NCBI GenBank assembly: GCA_023406915.1
Contig: JAEXTR010000103.1
Span: 1 to 5,058, forward strand
Source of the DNA: Bacteroidota bacterium
GTDB lineage: Bacteria > Bacteroidota > Ignavibacteria > Ignavibacteriales > Ignavibacteriaceae
DNA: 5,058 nucleotides
Reading direction: 5' to 3'
Made by a program: the position numbers and the translations under genes
Shown here: piece after piece, positions 1-5,058 of the stretch
How the letters are laid out: each line of letters starts with the position of its first letter
How positions within the stretch are numbered: position 1 is the first letter of the stretch
Notes under the pieces: generated by a model
Seen by the model: only the letters and a program-made list of their open reading frames with translations
Told to the model about the DNA's origin: nothing
Database searches by the model: none

Positions 1-1622
1 ATGCGGGAGACCACGTATCCGCCGGGGTATGAATAAACAGGGCTAATTTCGTTCACGGATTCCTCAAAGGAGAAATCAACCAACTGCTTATTGTAGCCGA
101 TACCAGGGATTGCCATTACTTCTTTCAGGAAAGGTGGTGTTTCCTGGATCAGGTAAGGAGCAGTTTCTGCTGCCTTCTGGAAACCATTTTCACGGGAAAG
201 GAACGCAAATTCCTTTGCACGCTTCAGGATGAGGTCACGGGTTTCACCACTGGGGCGTACAGTCTTTTCAAGTTTTTCAATAACATATTTTCTGGAATCA
301 CGGTTGATCACTTTGATGATATGGTAACCGTACTGAGTTTTCACAGGCTTCTGAACTGTACCTACAGGGCCTTCAAAGCAAGCCTTCTCAAACTCAGGCA
401 CCATCTGACCCTTTGCAAACCAGCCAAGGTTTCCACCCTGTACGCCTGACATCGGGTCTTCAGAGAATTTCTTAGCTGCTTCCTCAAAGCTGATTTTGCC
501 GGAGTTGACATCTTCATAAATCCTGTTGATTTCATTCAATGCCGCAACGGTATCACCCTTCAACTTTGCGTTTGGCATTGTTCCGATAAGGATATGGGAT
601 GCATTCACAGACGGATCGCCACCATCAATCATGGCAACCACATTAACCATCGCAAAGCCTTTTTCAGTTGGAAGCGGACCGAACACGCGGAGTGATTCGG
701 CACGTTTTACTGAGTCAACAAGCCCTTTTGGGAGCGCATTGATGCTGACGGTATCTTTTGAATAAGGAGATTCACCAAAGGTACCGATCAGTGATGCAAA
801 TGAGGTAGTGTCCCTCATCTGGTTCATGATGGAAGTAAGATCTTCCTTTACACTGTTGGAATCCATACCTGAAGCCGCAATCGGGAAGAGCACATATTCC
901 AGGGTGCGGGTTGCTTCCTGGCTAAACTCCTCGAGATTTTTATTATAATACTCTTTTAATTCATCATCTGTTGCCTTGAAGAGGGAATCAGCAAACGAGA
1001 AGATATCTATCAGAACATAGTCTGCGTTCATCTTGATATTCTTATCGATATATGATCTGCGGATTTCGCCTTCAGTAGGCATATACGATGCATTGATCAG
1101 TCTGATCAGCTTAGACTGCATTTCCTGAGCTCGGAGAGACTCAATGATTGGGGCAAGGATCGGACGGTTTTCCGGTGCCTGAAGAGCCTGCTCGTACGCC
1201 TGGCGGTTGAACCTGCCGAGAGAATCCATAAACTGCTGAACTAAGAACTGCGGAGGGTTTTCACCGAACAAAAGATTTCTGATCTCATCTTCACTAACCT
1301 CAATTCCATATGTGTTATACGCCTGCTCAGCCAGGATCTGCTGTACTAAACCACTCCAAACCTGATCTCTCAGCTGCTGGATATTCTCGTCTTCTACATC
1401 CTGACCGGATTGTGCCTGATACTGTTCACGGTAGTTGGTGAAAGTTGAATCGTACTCAATATAGTTTATATCTCTGCCATTCACGGAACCGATCACGGTT
1501 CCACGGGCTCCAAAGATTTCCATGAAATTGGAATCTGAGATGACCATAAACAGAAGGAAAATTACACCGACGCTGATAATGAAAAGCGGGGCAAGCGAGC
1601 GCATTCGTGCCATAAGCGCCAT
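1..1622 (-). CDS. ppiD: PpiD-like membrane-anchored peptidyl-prolyl cis-trans isomerase (SurA N-terminal type), C-terminus cut by window edge
   Basis: The frame is open from ATG at 1622 to the left edge: 540 codons with no stop. Residues 1-8 carry two arginines and are followed by one hydrophobic segment (about 10-28), so the protein should be anchored in the inner membrane with its bulk in the periplasm, as in E. coli PpiD. Residues about 35-330 form the SurA/PpiD-type chaperone region, rich in Gln and charged helices. Residues about 341-441 are a parvulin (rotamase) domain: SHILIG near 342, GGNLGWF at 396-402, and GYHIIKVINR at 432-441. Both conserved histidines (343 and 434) are present, so isomerase activity is plausible. 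The segment near 522-540 (NEISPVYSYPGGYVVSRM) resembles the edge of a second, degenerate parvulin-like module, as in longer PpiD proteins. In this family the role is folding of exported proteins at the translocon exit. The gene is divergent from a tetR gene. The family assignment is firm; calling it ppiD rather than another SurA-like foldase is inference. Confidence 0.9.
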   Translation of the reverse strand, partial: MALMARMRSLAPLFIISVGVIFLLFMVISDSNFMEIFGARGTVIGSVNGRDINYIEYDSTFTNYREQYQAQSGQDVEDENIQQLRDQVWSGLVQQILAEQAYNTYGIEVSEDEIRNLLFGENPPQFLVQQFMDSLGRFNRQAYEQALQAPENRPILAPIIESLRAQEMQSKLIRLINASYMPTEGEIRRSYIDKNIKMNADYVLIDIFSFADSLFKATDDELKEYYNKNLEEFSQEATRTLEYVLFPIAASGMDSNSVKEDLTSIMNQMRDTTSFASLIGTFGESPYSKDTVSINALPKGLVDSVKRAESLRVFGPLPTEKGFAMVNVVAMIDGGDPSVNASHILIGTMPNAKLKGDTVAALNEINRIYEDVNSGKISFEEAAKKFSEDPMSGVQGGNLGWFAKGQMVPEFEKACFEGPVGTVQKPVKTQYGYHIIKVINRDSRKYVIEKLEKTVRPSGETRDLILKRAKEFAFLSRENGFQKAAETAPYLIQETPPFLKEVMAIPGIGYNKQLVDFSFEESVNEISPVYSYPGGYVVSR

Positions 1623-1633
1623 ATTGTATTAAT

Positions 1634-1638
1634 CCTCC
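1634..1638 (-). promoter_or_regulatory. Ribosome binding site of the ppiD-like gene
   Basis: On the minus strand GGAGG lies 11 bases upstream of the ATG at 1622. It is a strong Shine-Dalgarno match with slightly long spacing. It supports the ATG at 1622 over the internal in-frame ATGs at codons 4 and 7, which would lie still further away. Confidence 0.7.
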
Positions 1639-1669
1639 GTTACCAAAGAAAATTGTGGAACAAACCTTT

Positions 1670-1698
1670 AAAATAGACTATAAGTCATTCAAAATCAA
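1670..1698 (-). promoter_or_regulatory. Possible promoter of the ppiD-like gene
   Basis: Reading the minus strand, TTGATT (1698-1693) is followed after 17 bases by TATTTT (1675-1670). Each hexamer matches the sigma-70 consensus at 4 of 6 positions and the spacing is optimal. The start codon would be about 50 bases downstream. The surroundings are AT-rich, so such matches arise easily by chance. In Bacteroidota the main sigma factor prefers a different motif (TAnnTTTG), which I do not see cleanly here. Confidence 0.3.
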
Positions 1699-1822
1699 TG
1701 ATTTTTATCAGCGAAGATTTGCTTTTTTCGTGGGTTCTTTGGTTCAGTACCTCAGATGCTGTATCTCCGACCCTGGCACCATCCCGTTTTTCTTTCGTGT
1801 ACTCAGCTCTGGTGAGGGAAGC

Positions 1823-1839
1823 TTTTCGAATATTGAAAA
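1823..1839. promoter_or_regulatory. 17-bp imperfect palindrome, candidate TetR-family operator
   Basis: The site runs TTTTC, seven central bases, then GAAAA. Six of the eight base pairs around the central base are symmetric. It ends 19 bases before the proposed GTG start of the TetR-family gene and just upstream of a possible -10 element (TACATT, 1847-1852). TetR-family repressors usually bind palindromes of about this size next to their own promoter, so autoregulation is a reasonable guess. The half-site is A/T-rich and could be coincidental. Confidence 0.27.
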
Positions 1840-1858
1840 AAATCTCTACATTTCCGGA

Positions 1859-2419
1859 GTGAAAACAAGAAAAGAAGATATCATCAAGGCTTCCATCCGC
1901 AGGTTTAACCGCCATGGATTTGGCAAGACAACGCTGGATGAGATTGCACGCGACCTCAGGATCGGGAAGGCGACCATTTATTATTACTTTGATTCAAAGG
2001 AGACGCTGTTCCGTGCTGCCATTCAGGCACAGGTTGAAGAGTATCATCAGCTGATCAGGGCTATTGCTGATGATTCAACTGAGCGAAAGGAAAAGATCAA
2101 AAAGTATCTCGAAGTAAAAGCTGAACTGCACCGGACTCATCCGATGCTGGTGCAACTGGTAATAAATGCTTACCGGAAAGTCATTCAGGATGAAGAGACT
2201 ACCCTTCTTGCTATGTTGATCCAGGGAGAAGCAGCGATTCTGCATCAGATGCTTGAACTGCCTGAGGAGAAACAGGACAGCCGCCCGCTGGCAGTAGCAC
2301 TCCATACTTTCTCACTACCACTCACAGCCGGAGTAATAGAGGAATTCCTGCCACAGGAAGCCTCAGGATTGCTGAAGCAGTCACTCGACGGCTTCTACCG
2401 GCTCACCGATAAGAAATAG
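1859..2419 (+). CDS. TetR/AcrR-family transcriptional repressor
   Basis: From GTG at 1859 the product is 186 residues, typical of TetR regulators. Residues 2-52 are a clear TetR N-terminal DNA-binding domain: KTRKEDIIKASIRRFNRHGF, then the helix-turn-helix TTLDEIARDLRIGKATIYYYF at about 24-44, then the conserved SKETLF. The remaining helical part (about 55-186) is the ligand-binding and dimer region, which diverges too much to name a ligand. The same frame stays open back to a GTG at 1655, giving a 254-residue version. Those 68 extra residues precede the DNA-binding domain, look nothing like the family (several Phe, two adjacent Cys) and would fill the divergent promoter region, so I prefer 1859. 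That GTG has no properly spaced ribosome binding site, since GGAG abuts it, so the start remains uncertain. The gene converges on phoU and is divergent from the ppiD-like gene. Targets are unknown; its own promoter and the ppiD-like gene are the nearest candidates. Confidence 0.88.
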   Translation: MKTRKEDIIKASIRRFNRHGFGKTTLDEIARDLRIGKATIYYYFDSKETLFRAAIQAQVEEYHQLIRAIADDSTERKEKIKKYLEVKAELHRTHPMLVQLVINAYRKVIQDEETTLLAMLIQGEAAILHQMLELPEEKQDSRPLAVALHTFSLPLTAGVIEEFLPQEASGLLKQSLDGFYRLTDKK

Positions 2420-2422
2420 GGT

Positions 2423-3118
2423 TCATTCATCATCCCCAGATTCATCCTCATCATTAAATACAGAGTCATAGTTATGCTTGATGACCTGTGCCTCCTTAAT
2501 GAAGTAAATATCCTCAGCAATGTTGGTTGCATGATCACCAATGCGTTCCAGCTGACGTGAGATCACCAGCAGTGCTACTGCAGGTTCAATATATTCTGTA
2601 CGCTCTTTCATGATCTCAATCATAATCCGGTGATTCTCTTTGTTGAGTCTGTCAAGCTCCCTGTCTTTCTGGATCACCACCTGAGCTAGCCTGGCGTCGA
2701 TATTAATGAAGGAATCAATTGCCAGCCTGAGCATTTCCCGCACGATCTCAGCCATTTGTGGAAAACAGGTGCGGGTAAAGAACTCGGGTTTTGATCCGAC
2801 ATAGTGGTAGTTCTGTGCGATGTTTACAGCGATATCACCAATGCGCTCAAGATTGCTGTTGATAGTAAGGGCGGCCATGATAATTCTGAGATCCTGGGCA
2901 AGCGGGTGATTCAGGGCAAAGATCTTTTGACAGGTTTTATCAATTTTCAGATCATAGGCATCAATTTTCTGATCCCGCTCTGTGATCAGCGGTATCAGTT
3001 CAGGCTGCTCCTGCTGAATACACCTGATCGCAAGCTCCACCTGTTCATCAACCAGGCTGCTCATTTTTATAATGCGTGTTCTCAGTTTTTCCAGTTGTAA
3101 TTCAATTGGTCTTTCCAT
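2423..3118 (-). CDS. phoU: Phosphate-specific transport system accessory protein PhoU
   Basis: This is a 231-residue all-helical cytoplasmic protein of standard PhoU length, made of two repeated three-helix PhoU domains. Each repeat carries the family's metal-cluster motif of the E/D-xxx-D type: ERIGDIAVNIAQ at 91-102 and ERIGDHATNIAED at 191-203. In this family PhoU damps Pst transport and relays phosphate sufficiency to the PhoR-type sensor kinase, shutting down the Pho response. The last nine residues (DEDESGDDE) form an acidic tail beyond the second domain. Its ATG at 3118 shares one base with the pstB stop (TGATG), so translation is probably coupled; an AGG about 10 bases upstream may help. 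It is the last gene of the operon, and its stop lies 3 bp from the stop of the convergent TetR gene. I see no hairpin terminator in that gap. Confidence 0.96.
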   Translation of the reverse strand: MERPIELQLEKLRTRIIKMSSLVDEQVELAIRCIQQEQPELIPLITERDQKIDAYDLKIDKTCQKIFALNHPLAQDLRIIMAALTINSNLERIGDIAVNIAQNYHYVGSKPEFFTRTCFPQMAEIVREMLRLAIDSFINIDARLAQVVIQKDRELDRLNKENHRIMIEIMKERTEYIEPAVALLVISRQLERIGDHATNIAEDIYFIKEAQVIKHNYDSVFNDEDESGDDE

Positions 3119-3876
3119 CAGCCAAACCTGCCTGTGATAAAATCTTCTGTTTGTTTCTGAACAGGGTTCGTAACAATTGTCAGGGTCTTATTGTATTCGA
3201 TTAATTTTCCACTATAAAAGAACGCCGTAAAATCACTGACGCGTGCAGCCTGCTGCAGGTTGTGTGTTACCAGTACAATACACACATTTTTACGCAGTTC
3301 AATAATCAGTTCTTCAATCTTTCCGGTTGATTGCGGATCAAGGGCACTCGTAGGTTCATCCATGAGCAGGATCGCCGGCTCCATGGCAAGAACCCTGGCA
3401 ATGCACAGGCGCTGCTGCTGACCAACTGAGAGGGTATATGCAGGTACGGTAAGACGGTCTTTGATTTCATCCCACAACCCGGCGCGCATCGCTGCTGCCT
3501 CACCTTTTTCAGCAAGTACTTTTTTATCCTTTTCCCCGGCTATCCGGAGCCCGAAAACCAGGTTCTCAAATACTGATTTTGGAAATACATTCGGCTGCTG
3601 AAACACCATTCCCACATTTCGGCGGAGAGAGGCTACGTTCACCGATTCATTATAGATATCAACCGCATCAACGTACACGGATCCGCTGACGCTGATCCCC
3701 TCATACACATCATTCATCCTATTCACTGCACGCAGCAAAGTTGATTTGCCGCTTGCAGAAGGACCAATTAGTGAAGTAACGCGTCTGTGGCGGATATCAA
3801 ATGTAATATCCTGCAGAGCAGGTACTTCATGATAGGAGAGTGAAAAAGATTTAAACGATACTTTTATTTCTTTCAT
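3118..3876 (-). CDS. pstB: Phosphate ABC transporter ATP-binding protein PstB
   Basis: This 252-residue protein is a full-length PstB, the cytoplasmic ATPase that powers phosphate import through PstC-PstA. Visible in order are the Walker A motif GPSASGKST (38-46), a Q-loop in VFQQPNVFPKS (Gln 93-94), the signature region LSVGQQQRLCIAR (149-161), Walker B ILLMDEP (169-175) with catalytic Glu174, the D-loop SALDP (177-181), and the switch histidine in VTHN (His205). It ends with the PstB hallmark TEDFITGRFG. The odd point is the signature: nearly all ABC ATPases, PstB included, have LSGGQ, whereas here the first glycine is valine (GTT instead of GGT). All other catalytic motifs are intact, so I expect a working ATPase, possibly altered. 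The ATG at 3876 overlaps the pstA stop (ATGA) and has GGGAG a few bases upstream. Confidence 0.97.
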   Translation of the reverse strand: MKEIKVSFKSFSLSYHEVPALQDITFDIRHRRVTSLIGPSASGKSTLLRAVNRMNDVYEGISVSGSVYVDAVDIYNESVNVASLRRNVGMVFQQPNVFPKSVFENLVFGLRIAGEKDKKVLAEKGEAAAMRAGLWDEIKDRLTVPAYTLSVGQQQRLCIARVLAMEPAILLMDEPTSALDPQSTGKIEELIIELRKNVCIVLVTHNLQQAARVSDFTAFFYSGKLIEYNKTLTIVTNPVQKQTEDFITGRFG

Positions 3877-4826
3877 CTGTTGCTCCCGGTAATCCGGCGG
3901 AATCTTGTTCTGAACACAACTGCCAGGATGTTTAACGACACAGTAATTATAATCAGTACGAGCATCGTGCCATATTGAGCAGGTAATGCTGCTACCGGAT
4001 TTGCCGATTGTGTCATAAGCGTATAAAGATGGACGGTGAGAAACATAAAGCTGTCAAATGGATTTACCATCGGTATCGGGAGCCCGAACAGAGTTAACTG
4101 TGCGGATGGTAGCGCAGGCAGGGAAAACGCACACCCGAGGAACAACACAGGGGCTGTTTCACCGATACCCCGACTGATAGCCAGAAGGATACCGGTAATA
4201 ATGCCTGAACCTGCCTGTGGAAGAACGACTGAGCGTATCACCTGACGGCGTGTTGCCCCAAGTGCAATAGCTGTGGTTCTGTGGACATCGTTTACTGACT
4301 GGAGTGCATCCAATGACGTCGTGATAATAATCGGCAGCACCAGTACGGCAAGTGTGGCAGCCGCCCATAGCAACGCAGGCTGACCAAAGAGGGTACCAGT
4401 TTCCAGTACCGTATCGATCCCCTTCCCCACCGTAAGTATGAAGAAGCTGACACCGAACAACCCCAGCACAACCGGAGGAATTGAGGCAAGAACATTGACT
4501 GAGGCGCGAACGACCGAGTACCAGATTGAGTTACGGGCATATTCACTCAGATACACAGCTGCGCCAACACCCAGCGGGGCAGCCATCAGGATCATGAGGA
4601 TCGCGACTGCGAACGTGCCACCAATTGCAGGACCAATACCACCGGCAGAAAGTGCCTCAGCAGGTGCACCAGTCAGAAACTCTGCTGAAATAACTGCACT
4701 GCCGGTGTAGATAATCTTTCCGGCGATTACAAAAAATACGAGCAGCACTGCATAAAAAATACTCCGGAGCAACAAAGTGAACAGGAAATCAGCCGTCAGA
4801 CCAAATCCTTTTACCGGTTCTTTCAT
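3873..4826 (-). CDS. pstA: Phosphate ABC transporter permease PstA
   Basis: This 317-residue inner-membrane protein is one of the two subunits forming the phosphate channel. About six hydrophobic segments are visible, near residues 16-40, 68-95, 107-134, 150-172, 205-234 and 286-306. Between the fourth and fifth lies the cytoplasmic coupling loop that contacts PstB, with the permease motif AIALGATRRQVIRSVVLPQA (186-205), followed by the PstA/PstC hallmark ISRGIGETAPVLFLG (217-231). The early GGIGPAIGGTF (62-72) is also typical of PstA. The arginine-rich C-terminus (about 306-317) should be cytoplasmic. Its ATG at 4826 overlaps the pstC stop (ATGA); a G-rich stretch (GGGGGG then TGAGG) inside the end of pstC serves as its ribosome binding site. 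It overlaps pstB by four bases downstream, so the subunits are probably made in fixed proportion by coupled translation. Confidence 0.96.
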   Translation of the reverse strand: MKEPVKGFGLTADFLFTLLLRSIFYAVLLVFFVIAGKIIYTGSAVISAEFLTGAPAEALSAGGIGPAIGGTFAVAILMILMAAPLGVGAAVYLSEYARNSIWYSVVRASVNVLASIPPVVLGLFGVSFFILTVGKGIDTVLETGTLFGQPALLWAAATLAVLVLPIIITTSLDALQSVNDVHRTTAIALGATRRQVIRSVVLPQAGSGIITGILLAISRGIGETAPVLFLGCAFSLPALPSAQLTLFGLPIPMVNPFDSFMFLTVHLYTLMTQSANPVAALPAQYGTMLVLIIITVSLNILAVVFRTRFRRITGSNR

Positions 4827-5058
4827 GCCTCACCCCCCTTCTTTCGTTTCTTTCCTATGAGCCATTCAGCCCACAGGTTCAGGGCAAATGTAAACAGAAA
4901 TAGAATGATGCCGATAAAAAAGAGAGCGGAATAGTGTGCAGACCCTTCAGTCACCTCACCCATTTCCGATACGATAGCTGCGGTCATCGTTCTGGTACTG
5001 GAAAGGATATCAGCAGTGATGATTCCGGCGTTACCGGTCACGATCACCACAATAATCG
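4823..5058 (-). CDS. pstC: Phosphate ABC transporter permease PstC, C-terminal fragment
   Basis: Only the last 78 codons are in the window; the frame is open through the right edge. The visible part has the PstC ending: VIVTGNAGIITADILSSTRT, then TAAIVSEMGEVTEGSAHYSALF, then a final membrane helix (about IGIILFLFTFALNLWAEWLI) and a short basic cytoplasmic tail (GKKRKKGGEA). The SEMGE and HYSALF blocks are characteristic of PstC and separate it from PstA. PstC pairs with PstA to form the phosphate channel. The gene must begin to the right of the window, probably preceded by pstS. GTG codons near 5048 are not its true start, because the frame continues upstream and the conserved permease core lies beyond the edge. 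Confidence 0.93.
   Translation of the reverse strand, partial: IIVVIVTGNAGIITADILSSTRTMTAAIVSEMGEVTEGSAHYSALFFIGIILFLFTFALNLWAEWLIGKKRKKGGEA

Noticed and set aside
526..765. Plus-strand open frame of 79 codons inside the ppiD-like gene
   Set aside because: It is antisense to the parvulin domain coding sequence, has no recognisable protein features, and is fully explained as a shadow frame.
1802..1816. Short inverted repeat CTCA/TGAG in the spacer
   Set aside because: The arms are only four bases long with one extra pair inside. This is the level expected by chance, and weaker than the palindrome at 1823.
1685..1915. Minus-strand open frame of 76 codons across the spacer and the TetR start
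   Set aside because: It overlaps the TetR DNA-binding domain codons, has no recognisable motif, and would occupy the divergent regulatory region.
2804..3100. Plus-strand open frame of 98 codons opposite phoU
   Set aside because: It is antisense to strongly conserved PhoU helices, and its product has no recognisable family features.
4438..4710. Plus-strand open frame of 90 codons opposite pstA
   Set aside because: It is a shadow of the hydrophobic pstA coding sequence, rich in Pro, Ala and Thr as expected for such antisense frames.
2423..5058. The TetR regulator as the controller of the phosphate operon
   Set aside because: The operon promoter is beyond the right edge and the two units only converge at their 3' ends. 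Pst operons are normally controlled by PhoB-type response regulators.

Overview
The window is a compact stretch of bacterial chromosome with five protein genes and one short divergent intergenic region. I see no RNA genes, mobile elements, CRISPR arrays or long repeats. Base composition is close to balanced. The membrane-anchored PpiD-like foldase and the Pst/PhoU proteins most resemble those of the Bacteroidota/Chlorobi/Ignavibacteria (FCB) group. That placement is an impression from protein style, not a database result.

Layout: (1) Positions 1-1622, minus strand, hold the N-terminal 540 codons of a PpiD-type peptidyl-prolyl isomerase with one N-terminal membrane anchor; its C-terminus lies beyond the left edge. 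(2) Positions 1623-1858 are a 236-bp divergent spacer with a good ribosome binding site and a possible promoter for the isomerase on the minus strand. On the plus strand it carries a 17-bp imperfect palindrome just ahead of the next gene. (3) Positions 1859-2419, plus strand, encode a TetR-family repressor whose start is uncertain. (4) Positions 2423-5058, minus strand, are the end of a high-affinity phosphate uptake operon, transcribed pstC (3' end only) > pstA > pstB > phoU, with every junction overlapping by 1 to 4 bases.

How the genes work together: PstC and PstA form the inner-membrane channel for phosphate, and PstB is the ATPase that drives it. PhoU is the peripheral regulator that normally tunes the transporter and links it to a PhoR-type sensor kinase. 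The phosphate-binding protein PstS and the operon promoter should lie to the right of the window. The TetR gene converges on phoU with only 3 bp between stop codons. Its position does not tie it to phosphate control; the divergent spacer makes itself and the ppiD-like gene the nearest possible targets.

This is mostly an ordinary housekeeping region, and I found no convincing new system. The points most worth a second look are a non-canonical ABC signature in PstB (LSVGQ in place of LSGGQ), the palindrome and start-site problem at the TetR gene, and the terminator-less convergent tetR/phoU junction.
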